Below are positions 9,023 through 17,149 of a stretch of 64,000 bases of DNA, piece after piece. The stretch comes from a bacterium SCSIO 12741 (lineage in GTDB: Bacteria > Bacteroidota > Bacteroidia > Flavobacteriales_G > Salibacteraceae): positions 5,039,035 to 5,103,034 of the forward strand of contig CP073749.1 in the NCBI GenBank assembly GCA_024398055.1, given 5' to 3'. Position 1 is the stretch's first letter. Each line of letters begins with the position of its first letter. A program made the translations under genes and the position numbers. The notes under the pieces are model-generated. The model saw nothing but the letters and a program-made list of their open reading frames with translations. It was not told where the DNA came from and did no database searches.

Positions 9023-9376
9023 ATGGAAAATCCAAAACAGGAAACAGCTCCTTTCGACCATTTCGCTTCCTTAGATATTCGCGTTGGAACTCTAATTGAG
9101 GTTCGCCCCTTTCCTGAAGCCCGTAAGCCAGCGTATCAACTGAGCATTGACTTTGGTCCTATGGGTGTTTTGAAATCCTCAGCTCAGATTACGGCGCTCT
9201 ATTCGCTCGAAGATTTGAAAGGAAAGCAGGTTATTGCGGTGGTCAATTTTGAAAACAAGCGTATTGCCGGCTTCAAATCCGAATGCCTGGTATTGGGAAT
9301 CTATGGTGAAGATACATCTGAGGTCACCCTGCTTTGTCCAGAGCGCCCGGTGCCTAATGGAAGTAAAATAGGTTAA
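9023..9376 (+). CDS. csaA: CsaA-like tRNA-binding-domain protein
   Basis: This 117-residue protein consists of one OB-fold tRNA-binding domain of the EMAP/CsaA type. Typical features are the N-terminal FDHFASLDIRVGTLIEV, then RKPAYQLSIDFG, SSAQITALY, VVNFENKRIAGFKSECLVLG and the final VTLLCPERPVPNGSKIG. CsaA family members form dimers that bind tRNA and have been described as export-related chaperones. The start at 9023 gives the usual CsaA length; an upstream in-frame ATG at 8939 would add residues without family support. The gene ends 8 bp before the convergent OmpA-family gene. Confidence 0.92.
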   Translation: MENPKQETAPFDHFASLDIRVGTLIEVRPFPEARKPAYQLSIDFGPMGVLKSSAQITALYSLEDLKGKQVIAVVNFENKRIAGFKSECLVLGIYGEDTSEVTLLCPERPVPNGSKIG

Positions 9377-9383
9377 GTACTCC

Positions 9384-11594
9384 TTAGAATACTACAATTT
9401 TCACCCGACGGTTGTAGATCTGCTTATCCGGATCACTGGTCACTTCATCGATCGCAAAACGTGGGCTGCTTTCTCCAAAGAATTCAGTGCGGATAGGTTG
9501 CTTCACTCCTTGACCTTCTAAATACTCCTTAACAGATAGTACACGCTTTTCGGAAAGCTTGAGGTTGTAACTCTCATTTCCAACGTGATCGGAGTGGCCA
9601 CTCATGTAGATTTTAACATCCGGGTTTTGCTCCAGGAAGGCCAAAAGCTTAGCCAATTTGCCTTGGCTGTATTCGGTCACCAGCTTGGAGTTAAATCCGA
9701 AGTATACATTCTCTTCATACTTAGGTGTAAGCGGTGCAGACGATGCAGCAGCACTTCCAGGTGCACCCTTTAGGTTTTCACGACCGTCTTCCATTTCGGT
9801 AGCTCCGGCCAGACCTTCTTGTCCCATTCCGGTATAGCTCACCTCAATACGCGATGGCTCAATGCCAGAATCGATTAGGTTGTTGTACGCTTTAAGTGCC
9901 CTTTTACGAGCATCTTCAGCCGCACCTACCCCAGCACCAGTGGCTACGATCTGAGCAGTAAAATTGGGATCCTTATTCAGCACTTCAGCCGCTTCGTCCA
10001 ATCGAGCAACGGTAGCCGAATCCAGATTGCCAGACTCATCCAATGAAATATCGTTTAACAACAAAACTTGTTTTCCACCTTCAGGCAAACCTTCACCCTC
10101 ACCTTCGATTCCGCCAGCAATCAACTCAGGGCCGCCAGTTGCAGTGCTATCCCCTTCTGACAATTCGCGTTCTTCAGCTTCCAACTTGGCCAACATGCTT
10201 TCATCAATGTTCATGTCCACCCCTTTGGTAATGCGGTAAATGTCATATTCACCATATCCACCGGATCGGTTAGAAGCATAGTAAGCATGGGAACGATCGT
10301 GACCGAGCATGTAGTTTACTTCATCGAATGGCGAGTTAATTGGAATCTCCAGGTTTTGCGGCTTGCTCCATCCCGTATCAGAACGGTAGCTTACAAAAAC
10401 ATCATATCCACCAATACTGGAATGACCCGCTGACGAAAAGAATAAAGTGGTGTCGTCCAACATATAAGGAGTGGCCTCATTGAGCTCTGTATTAATTCCA
10501 GGTCCCATGTTAACCAACTCTCCCCATTTGCCAGAAGAATCTCTTTCACTTACAAACAGGTCTCTTCCACCAATACAGTCGAAACGATCGGCGGCAACGT
10601 ACAGCTTGTTTCCATCTGGAGAAATAGTTGCACTGGTTACCTGGTTACCAGCCCGGCTAAAGGTTTCACTAAACTTGCGAGGCTCCAACCAGTTTTCACC
10701 GTCATTTTCTAAAACATCGATGTGGTTGTCCACATAAACAAATAGCTGCGACTCGTCTGGTGAAATAGAAACCGTAGCGTTGTGTTTTTTTGAGTTCACC
10801 AAAGCTCCATTAAAGAACTTGGAGTTGTTTACATTTTGAACGTCCGTCCAAAGGGCAGAGCGGTTGGTCGCCTCATAAATATCTTCAAAATACTGTCCGT
10901 CTGAGTATACCTCTCCTCCAGTCGATCCGGTTCTACGAGATGTAAAAACCAAGGTACGGTTGTTATTCATAATGATGGGGCCATACTCCGAAAAAGCACT
11001 GTTTACCTCATCACCCAAATTCTCGATGCGGATGAATTTATTTCCTTCCACATAAAACTTACTTACGTTTTTGGTATTGCGATCCACACGATCGAGAAGG
11101 TTCTGATCTTTTTCAATCAAATCTTTTCCTTCATCACATTGTTGGATGTAGGACTCTACCTCTTTTTTGCGCAATCTTCCCACCTTTCCCTTCGGAAGAC
11201 CTTCTACCAAATAGGTGTTATAGGCAGCCAGTGCAAACAGAAAATTGTGCTCGAGGTGGTACACACGACCCAAGTAGTAGAACATTTCAGGCATATCGGC
11301 CCGATTTCCTTTTTCCAAGGCACTCTCAAAATACTTTTTGGAAGCTACTTTATTAAAAGAACCTTCATAAATACAGATTCCAAGCTCGTAGTTGTAATTT
11401 GGATTTGCCGTATCGGATTTGTGGAGTTCACTGTAAGACTTAAACGCCTCACGAAACTCTTCCATCTGCATGTAATCCCTGGCCTGCTTCAGCAATTTCT
11501 TCTTCTGAGACTCGGTCAAATCATCTTGAGCCACCGCGCTCATTGCTCCAAAAAGTAGCGCCAAAAGGAGGCACGATAAGGTTTGAATTCGCAT
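9384..11594 (-). CDS. OmpA-family protein with TPR and PD40 propeller (PorE-like architecture)
   Basis: This 736-residue protein has a signal peptide (MRIQTLSC...AVAQ). TPR-like helices cover about residues 25-150 (YMQMEEFREAFKSYSEL). A PD40/WD40-type propeller follows, with repeats such as TVSISPDESQLFVYV, ATISPDGNKLYVAADRF and HAYYASNRSGGYGEYDIY. A linker with an OmpA-like half repeat leads to a C-terminal OmpA peptidoglycan-binding domain (MSGHSDHVGNESYNLKLSEKR, then IYNRRVKIVVF). This order matches PorE, the T9SS component that links the system to peptidoglycan, and its many paralogs in Bacteroidota. Whether this is PorE itself or a paralog cannot be decided here. No other T9SS gene is adjacent. 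Confidence 0.8.
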   Translation of the reverse strand: MRIQTLSCLLLALLFGAMSAVAQDDLTESQKKKLLKQARDYMQMEEFREAFKSYSELHKSDTANPNYNYELGICIYEGSFNKVASKKYFESALEKGNRADMPEMFYYLGRVYHLEHNFLFALAAYNTYLVEGLPKGKVGRLRKKEVESYIQQCDEGKDLIEKDQNLLDRVDRNTKNVSKFYVEGNKFIRIENLGDEVNSAFSEYGPIIMNNNRTLVFTSRRTGSTGGEVYSDGQYFEDIYEATNRSALWTDVQNVNNSKFFNGALVNSKKHNATVSISPDESQLFVYVDNHIDVLENDGENWLEPRKFSETFSRAGNQVTSATISPDGNKLYVAADRFDCIGGRDLFVSERDSSGKWGELVNMGPGINTELNEATPYMLDDTTLFFSSAGHSSIGGYDVFVSYRSDTGWSKPQNLEIPINSPFDEVNYMLGHDRSHAYYASNRSGGYGEYDIYRITKGVDMNIDESMLAKLEAEERELSEGDSTATGGPELIAGGIEGEGEGLPEGGKQVLLLNDISLDESGNLDSATVARLDEAAEVLNKDPNFTAQIVATGAGVGAAEDARKRALKAYNNLIDSGIEPSRIEVSYTGMGQEGLAGATEMEDGRENLKGAPGSAAASSAPLTPKYEENVYFGFNSKLVTEYSQGKLAKLLAFLEQNPDVKIYMSGHSDHVGNESYNLKLSEKRVLSVKEYLEGQGVKQPIRTEFFGESSPRFAIDEVTSDPDKQIYNRRVKIVVF

Positions 11595-11715
11595 GTATTT
11601 CGCACTCTTGTGTTAGGAACAAATATAATCTAATTGGGATGCTTACAAAGGATTGAAATTCGATCCGCTAAAGTGCATTTTTCTTCGATGAATGGCATCT
11701 TTTATTCCCCCCTGG

Positions 11716-11746
11716 TTTGCCCAATAAGTTTCTTCACTTAATTTTG
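11716..11746 (+). promoter_or_regulatory. Candidate promoter, Bacteroidota consensus
   Basis: TTTG at 11716-11719 and TAATTTTG at 11739-11746 are exactly 19 nt apart and match the Bacteroidota sigma pattern without a mismatch. It is placed just upstream of the ATG at 11761, implying a leader of only about ten bases for the operon of two secreted proteins. Confidence 0.6.
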
Positions 11747-11760
11747 GTGAAAATCAGTGC

Positions 11761-14334
11761 ATGACCCGGAGAGTTGTTTTCATTTGTTTGATAACGTTAT
11801 TGGTATATTCTGCTTGGGCAGAAGGTACCGCAGAACTTCGTAGAGAATATGCATCCAATCTCTTTCTTCAAGCGACCCCTTATAAAGGCGTTCCGGGAAG
11901 TGGTTCGATGTCTTTCGGTTCCCCCATTAGTGAGAAAATGTATATCCGTATCAACCACAGTGGTGAGTGGATACACATGGGTTTTGGTAATTGCTTTACC
12001 AATGGTAATGTGACCTACATCCGTAACCAGGTTGCTCCCGCCGAAATTTATATGCACATCATTAGCCCTTCGGGTGATACCCTTATGCAACGAAAAGTAC
12101 CCACCTCGGGTGCTGGTTATATCGGAGGCAGCGATCGCGATGCCTGGCAGCGTTGCGTTACGGGTCCTGGAACGGTTGTAAAAGACGGTTACACTCCTCT
12201 GAGCTTTGAAGCCATGGAGGCCGGCGATTACATCATTGAATTTAATGTAGGGAGTCAAACGGTTCCTAATACTTCCGATCGCATCACTTTCCAGCTTTTT
12301 GATGTTTCAGTTTCGAAAGACGCTGGACGTTATGCCGGCAAGGAAGATGCTGTATCCGATCAATGTATTCCTGGAAGACTGTATTCATACAGCTTGAATT
12401 TACAGGCTGATCCAGACAATGGACATAGTTCACTCACCTGCTACAATTTGTTTCCTGCTACGGAGAATGACGAAATATTCTACGCTGGTGAAATCAATTT
12501 ACCAGACTTTCAAGCTGGTGAATTTATCCTGGCATCTTTTTCCTCTTCCTCGCCTAAACACGAGGTGAGCGATAACAACATTTCCTTGAAGCCTGAACAC
12601 CTGATGTTCCTAAATCCACCTGATCCTATGGTATTTCCAAGGTTAAGCGGATTCAAAGGAGGCCTGGAGTTTGTTCCTTTTTACGATCCTAAGGGAACCT
12701 TAAGAGCGGCAATTATTGCTCAAAATTCAGAAACGGCAGAGCTCAAATTTCAGATTGAACCGGTAGGGGTTGAAATGGGAGATTCACGTACTTCGGTGGT
12801 ATTGAGCGAAAAATTTGAAGAACCTGGATTCCACGATGTACTATTTGATGGGAAATTGGCCAATGGTCAAGTGGTTTCCAATGGGACAAACCTTCGGGCG
12901 AAAATCTCCTACCGTCAAGGTCCGTTGTACATTTCCTTGTTCAACGTAGCTCGCAACCCAGGCGGAATCCGTTACCGGATGGTTGGAAAGGGAAATTACC
13001 AAACCGATTGTTCCTGGGATGACTTGAATGTAAGAGGTATTAAGAACGAAGGAAAAAGAACCTGGCAAAAAGGAAGTGGTTTTACCTTGGTTACCCGCTT
13101 CTACAATTTTCAGGAAGATTCCTACTATAACCTGGCTTACTACTGTAAACCGGACTCCGATGAAGATGGTGTTCCCGATTACAAAGATCGCGATGGGGAT
13201 AATGACGGAATTCCAAATCTATTGGAGTGTTACGAAACCAGTCCGCTTTTAGACGATGACAACGATTTAATTCCAAATTACCTGGACGTAGACTTTTACC
13301 ACCCGATTTGGGGATCCTACAAAGACAACAACCACGACGGTATCAACGATGTATTTGACTACGACTTAGATTCTCGTCCCGATTTCGTCGATGGTGATTC
13401 TGACGATGACGGTTTGCTCGACATATTTGCCATTGGATTAACCAATTACAACGAATTTGGTCAAGTAAACGATTACTTTGATGAAGATGGAGATGGTCTA
13501 TCTGAAGGAGTAATTGCCAAACCTGAAATGTTGGAAGATCTGGACAACGATGGAGAATACAATCACTGTGATCAGGATGCCGACGGTGATGGCCTTTCCA
13601 ACTACATTGAAGCTCAAGACTTTTTGCGCTTCCGTTACAAAGCAGGACTGGACTTTTCACGCAATGGTATAGACGACACCTTTGACAAAAAACGAGGTGG
13701 CAAGGGCGTTTTCAATCCGGTAGACAAAAACAAATCAGGTGTACCTGATTACCTCGAGCCCGATCAGGATGGAATCTTCTATACCGATAACCTTTGCCAG
13801 TCTAAATTGGCTCATGATACACTGACCCTGTGTATTGATCAGATTGCACCTTACACCTGTTTTGAATTGGACCTATCCTCTTCTATTGACCCGAATGGCA
13901 AGCCCTTGATTTACAAATGGAACTTGGGTGATGGAAACGTTCTGGAAGGTGCAAAAATCAATCACTGCTACCAGGTGTTTGGTAACTACCAGGTAAACCT
14001 AATGTTGGCTGACCCTGAATCGGGAAGAGTGTTTGAACAGAATGAACTGGACCTCCAACTCAGCATCCGGGATTCTTTGAACCTGGGCTTAAATCTTCCT
14101 GATCAAGTGTTTGAAGGGGAGCTCTTTGCTTTTGGATATAACTTCATACCGCCGATAAACTACAAAATCGAAAAGGCCTATTGGAACTTCGGAGATTACC
14201 ACTACCGCTGTGATGCTTCGGGCTTCCATTTCTTTGACCATTACGGGGAGTATGATGTAAAATTGATATTGGAGTTGCGATCTGACGGAGATATCATTAC
14301 CTTGTGCACGACGAAAAAGATGATGGTAAAATAA
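11761..14334 (+). CDS. Large secreted protein with thrombospondin type 3 repeats and PKD-like domains
   Basis: This 857-residue protein has a signal peptide (ending at YSAWAEG). Residues of about 25-455 form a beta-rich region of unknown fold. Residues of about 468-680 carry a run of DxDxDG calcium-binding repeats of thrombospondin type 3 kind (DSDEDGVPDYKDRDGDNDG, NHDGINDVFDYD, DGDSDDDGLLD, DQDADGDGLSNYIE, VDKNKSGVPDYLEPDQDG). The last 150 residues form two PKD-like domains (FELDLSSSIDPNGKPLIYKWNLGDG). There is no clear T9SS sorting domain, so the final location is uncertain (periplasm or surface). It heads an operon with the gene 12 bp downstream, and a consensus promoter lies directly upstream. 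The function is unknown. Confidence 0.7.
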   Translation: MTRRVVFICLITLLVYSAWAEGTAELRREYASNLFLQATPYKGVPGSGSMSFGSPISEKMYIRINHSGEWIHMGFGNCFTNGNVTYIRNQVAPAEIYMHIISPSGDTLMQRKVPTSGAGYIGGSDRDAWQRCVTGPGTVVKDGYTPLSFEAMEAGDYIIEFNVGSQTVPNTSDRITFQLFDVSVSKDAGRYAGKEDAVSDQCIPGRLYSYSLNLQADPDNGHSSLTCYNLFPATENDEIFYAGEINLPDFQAGEFILASFSSSSPKHEVSDNNISLKPEHLMFLNPPDPMVFPRLSGFKGGLEFVPFYDPKGTLRAAIIAQNSETAELKFQIEPVGVEMGDSRTSVVLSEKFEEPGFHDVLFDGKLANGQVVSNGTNLRAKISYRQGPLYISLFNVARNPGGIRYRMVGKGNYQTDCSWDDLNVRGIKNEGKRTWQKGSGFTLVTRFYNFQEDSYYNLAYYCKPDSDEDGVPDYKDRDGDNDGIPNLLECYETSPLLDDDNDLIPNYLDVDFYHPIWGSYKDNNHDGINDVFDYDLDSRPDFVDGDSDDDGLLDIFAIGLTNYNEFGQVNDYFDEDGDGLSEGVIAKPEMLEDLDNDGEYNHCDQDADGDGLSNYIEAQDFLRFRYKAGLDFSRNGIDDTFDKKRGGKGVFNPVDKNKSGVPDYLEPDQDGIFYTDNLCQSKLAHDTLTLCIDQIAPYTCFELDLSSSIDPNGKPLIYKWNLGDGNVLEGAKINHCYQVFGNYQVNLMLADPESGRVFEQNELDLQLSIRDSLNLGLNLPDQVFEGELFAFGYNFIPPINYKIEKAYWNFGDYHYRCDASGFHFFDHYGEYDVKLILELRSDGDIITLCTTKKMMVK

Positions 14335-14346
14335 ATTACCAACTAC

Positions 14347-15321
14347 ATGTGGAAGGGCTCTCCGATAATTTTATTGCTTAGCTTCCTTTGCCTTTTCTCC
14401 CAGGGCCAGCGTATTCCCAATGAAGCCGAAAACATTGAGTTTTTGGTTACGTTTGGTTCCCAATCTGATAAGGCATGGGGTGATGACGACTTTTCTCAAG
14501 TAGTCTTCTTCACCATTCCCGTTGCCTTTAATGAACCCTTTTTTATCCGAATTTTTGATCCCGAAGTAGGTGGAAACCACGATGAAGTAAATGGTGTTTT
14601 TGATACCTACATGCGTTATAACGTTTACGGTGGAAAGGGCGCTCATTCTAACTTAGCCGCTCAAAATGTAGATCCGGTTCCGGGTTATGACAGTGGCATC
14701 CTCCTCTCTTCTAAAACCTTTGGAGTTCAGGACAACTACGACAGTAGTTGGTATAGCCTTGGCCCTTTCAATCCGAAAGATGGTGAGTTTCTCCCTGAGC
14801 TAGGAGGATATGTTTTTAAGGTAACGGTGACGGGTCGGCAAGGAGATGATGGGAACCTGTATTACTTCTTTCTCAGTAGAAATTCTCAAATCAACAGAGG
14901 AATTGATGGCGCTAATGCCTTTACCTACGAGTACTCATTTCGGATGCCCGAAGACTCGTCCATCATTTCTCACATCTACCCATTCATTGATAAAAACACG
15001 GTATCACTTACCCAACACAATTTTGACTTTGACAAGGCCGGAAACATTTTGGTGTATTCCGTTTCCAAAAACCGGCATCCCGCTCGCACCTCAGGTGACA
15101 ACCATTGGTCGACCAGTACCCACCGGGTAACAGAGGCCGAAAGGAATACCTCTTACGACCTTCAGATTTCGACCAATTCAAGCTTTCAAAACGACCTCGT
15201 GATTCATGTAAAGAATCAATATAACAGAGCCGTTGGATTTTATAGTATCCCAATTGGAGGACCGCCTAAATACAAGTACAAAGTAGAAATAAACCTTACC
15301 CCAGGTAAACCGACCCAATAA
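14347..15321 (+). CDS. Secreted protein of unknown function
   Basis: I do not recognise this 324-residue protein. It has a signal peptide (MWKGSPIILLLSFLCLFSQGQ) and a mature part rich in beta-prone segments, aspartate and glycine (IRIFDPEVGGNHDEVNG, YNVYGGKGAHSN, VTVTGRQGDDGNLYYFFLSRN). No lipobox, transmembrane helix or C-terminal sorting domain is visible. It begins 12 bp after the thrombospondin-repeat protein and ends 9 bp before the metallo-hydrolase, so all three probably share one transcript. The close pairing suggests it works with the large secreted protein, but that is inference. Confidence 0.6.
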   Translation: MWKGSPIILLLSFLCLFSQGQRIPNEAENIEFLVTFGSQSDKAWGDDDFSQVVFFTIPVAFNEPFFIRIFDPEVGGNHDEVNGVFDTYMRYNVYGGKGAHSNLAAQNVDPVPGYDSGILLSSKTFGVQDNYDSSWYSLGPFNPKDGEFLPELGGYVFKVTVTGRQGDDGNLYYFFLSRNSQINRGIDGANAFTYEYSFRMPEDSSIISHIYPFIDKNTVSLTQHNFDFDKAGNILVYSVSKNRHPARTSGDNHWSTSTHRVTEAERNTSYDLQISTNSSFQNDLVIHVKNQYNRAVGFYSIPIGGPPKYKYKVEINLTPGKPTQ

Positions 15322-15330
15322 GTAGATCGC

Positions 15331-16188
15331 ATGAAAATATACCCGATAGAAACCGGAAATTTTAAGTTGGACGGAGGTGCCATGTTTGGCGTGGTTCCTA
15401 AATCTCTATGGCAACGCGTTTACCCTGCCGATAACAACAATATGTGCCCCTGGTCTATGCGCTGTTTGCTCGTAGAATATGACGATCGCCTGGTATTGGT
15501 GGATTGTGGAATGGGAACCAAGCAAAGTGAAAAGTTCTTTTCCTATTACTTCTTACACGGAGATGCTACTTTGGACAAAAGCCTGGCGGCTCATGGATTT
15601 CATCGGAACGATATTACAGATGTGTTCTTGACCCACCTCCATTTTGATCATTGTGGTGGCGCTGTGGAATGGAACTCCTCCAAAGACGGTTATCGCCCTG
15701 CGTTTCCTAATGCCACGTTTTGGAGTAACGAATCGCACTGGCAATGGGCCATAGAACCCAATCCGAGGGAGAAGGCGTCCTTTTTGAAGGAAAACATCAT
15801 GCCTTTGCAAGAAAGCGGTCAGTTGAAATTTGTGAATACTTCCGAAGGTATGACTGAGGAATTGTTCCCGGGTTTTAGGGCTTTGGTGGTAAATGGACAT
15901 ACCGAGTCCCAAATGATTCCACACATCGAATACCAGGGAAAAACCTTGGTCTATATGGCCGATTTGCTTCCCTCACACGCTCATGTGCCATTGGCTTGGG
16001 TTATGGGATACGACACACGTCCTCTTTTGACCATTGAAGAGAGAAGTCAATTTTACCAAAAGGCGGTGGAAAACGATTACGTTCTATTCTTTGAGCACGA
16101 TGCCGTTCACGAGTGTGGTACGTTGCGTCAAACTGAAAAGGGTGTAAGATTCGATCAAGGATTTGCCTTTAACGAGCTCTTTTCATAG
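15331..16188 (+). CDS. MBL-fold metallo-hydrolase
   Basis: This 285-residue cytoplasmic protein has the zinc-binding HxHxDH motif in THLHFDHCGG (about residues 103-108) and later ligands in VVNGHTESQM and YMADLLPSHAH. The C-terminal FFEHDAVHECG supplies a further histidine. The sequence resembles hydrolases of the quorum-quenching lactonase / YtnP-like branch of the superfamily, but the substrate cannot be read from sequence. It is the third gene of an operon-like cluster after two secreted proteins (9-bp gap). Its 3' end overlaps the convergent DinB-like gene by 20 bp. Confidence 0.85.
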   Translation: MKIYPIETGNFKLDGGAMFGVVPKSLWQRVYPADNNNMCPWSMRCLLVEYDDRLVLVDCGMGTKQSEKFFSYYFLHGDATLDKSLAAHGFHRNDITDVFLTHLHFDHCGGAVEWNSSKDGYRPAFPNATFWSNESHWQWAIEPNPREKASFLKENIMPLQESGQLKFVNTSEGMTEELFPGFRALVVNGHTESQMIPHIEYQGKTLVYMADLLPSHAHVPLAWVMGYDTRPLLTIEERSQFYQKAVENDYVLFFEHDAVHECGTLRQTEKGVRFDQGFAFNELFS

Positions 16189-16642
16189 CCATCATATAGC
16201 CTAAATGCAGCCCTTCATGAATGTTGTTGAAGGCGATGGCATCTTCCAAGGAAAGTAAGGGAACCCCATAGCTGGTTCGGTAAGAGTGAAATGGCTCAAA
16301 CCGATCTTCTTCATAATATTCACGAGCCAAATCGATCCACTTAAGCGCATTGGCTTTAAAATAGTTTAGATCGGCTTCTGCGTTGGGATGATTGGGGTCA
16401 GGAGCACTTCCTTTTCGGTATCGTTCAATCAATTCTTTTTCGATAGGTAATTCCTGTTTGCACAAGCCAAAGCTCAACAGTTGTTGAGTTACGATAATAT
16501 GACCAAAGTTCCACAGCAAGGAATTATTGAACCCTTCCGGTATTCTGGTCAACTGTTCCAATTCAAGTCCTTCAATAGCCTCTAAAGCCCGCTCCCGGGT
16601 AATTCGGTTTAGTTCAAATTGCTTTTGGATTGCTTCCGTCAT
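16169..16642 (-). CDS. DinB family protein
   Basis: This 157-residue four-helix protein fits the DinB/YfiT-like fold. The three metal-ligand histidines appear in LLWNFGHIIVTQQ (about residue 48) and in the C-terminal NNIHEGLHLGYMM. Family members are metal-dependent, often thiol transferases, of mostly unknown substrate. The family resemblance is to Bacteroidota DinB proteins that are usually single genes. The 3' end overlaps the MBL hydrolase gene by 20 bp on the opposite strand. The function is not predicted beyond the fold. Confidence 0.85.
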   Translation of the reverse strand: MTEAIQKQFELNRITRERALEAIEGLELEQLTRIPEGFNNSLLWNFGHIIVTQQLLSFGLCKQELPIEKELIERYRKGSAPDPNHPNAEADLNYFKANALKWIDLAREYYEEDRFEPFHSYRTSYGVPLLSLEDAIAFNNIHEGLHLGYMMAMKRAR

Positions 16643-16785
16643 GATTTTCTATTTGCTGCGATACAATGATACTTCCCATTCCTCAATGTTGAAGTTGTAG
16701 GGCTTACATAAATGTTAAATTCTGCACTCAATTTTTTCGGCCTAAATCGCTTTTTGATTTACTTTAACCGAATCAATTAATACCC

Positions 16786-17145
16786 ATGATTTTTTACGTA
16801 GCTGACGACGACAAATCCACCCAAACCTTATGCCGACTTATTCTTCAACGTATGAATGTGGCCCGTGATATCCGATTGGCTTCCAATGGTCAACAGGTAT
16901 GGGAGCAGCTTCAGGAGGACTCGGACGAAGAGCGTAAGGTTGTTTTTCTCGACCTTAATATGCCGGTGATGGATGGTGCGCAGTTTTTAAAGGAAATAGA
17001 GTCGAATCCTCTAAAAGGAGTTGAAGTGTACTTAATGCTTACGAACGACCTCAAAGCAGATGATCGCTACCTTATGGACAACCCTTTTGTAAAAGGGGCC
17101 TTGAGCAAACCTCTGGATCCGGTAAAAATCCAGAACATTCTCTAA
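16786..17145 (+). CDS. Single-domain response regulator (CheY-like receiver)
   Basis: This 119-residue receiver has acidic residues at MIFYVADDDKST, the phospho-Asp in VFLDLNMPVMDG (about residue 56), the switch residue in MLTND and the Lys in LSKPLDP. There is no output domain. Its stop lies 4 bp from the stop of the Reg_prop sensor kinase on the opposite strand, so a kinase-receiver pair is plausible even though they are convergent and cannot share an operon. It is the second stand-alone receiver in the window, similar in size to the one at 5438-5830. Confidence 0.88.
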   Translation: MIFYVADDDKSTQTLCRLILQRMNVARDIRLASNGQQVWEQLQEDSDEERKVVFLDLNMPVMDGAQFLKEIESNPLKGVEVYLMLTNDLKADDRYLMDNPFVKGALSKPLDPVKIQNIL

Positions 17146-17149
17146 TCGC

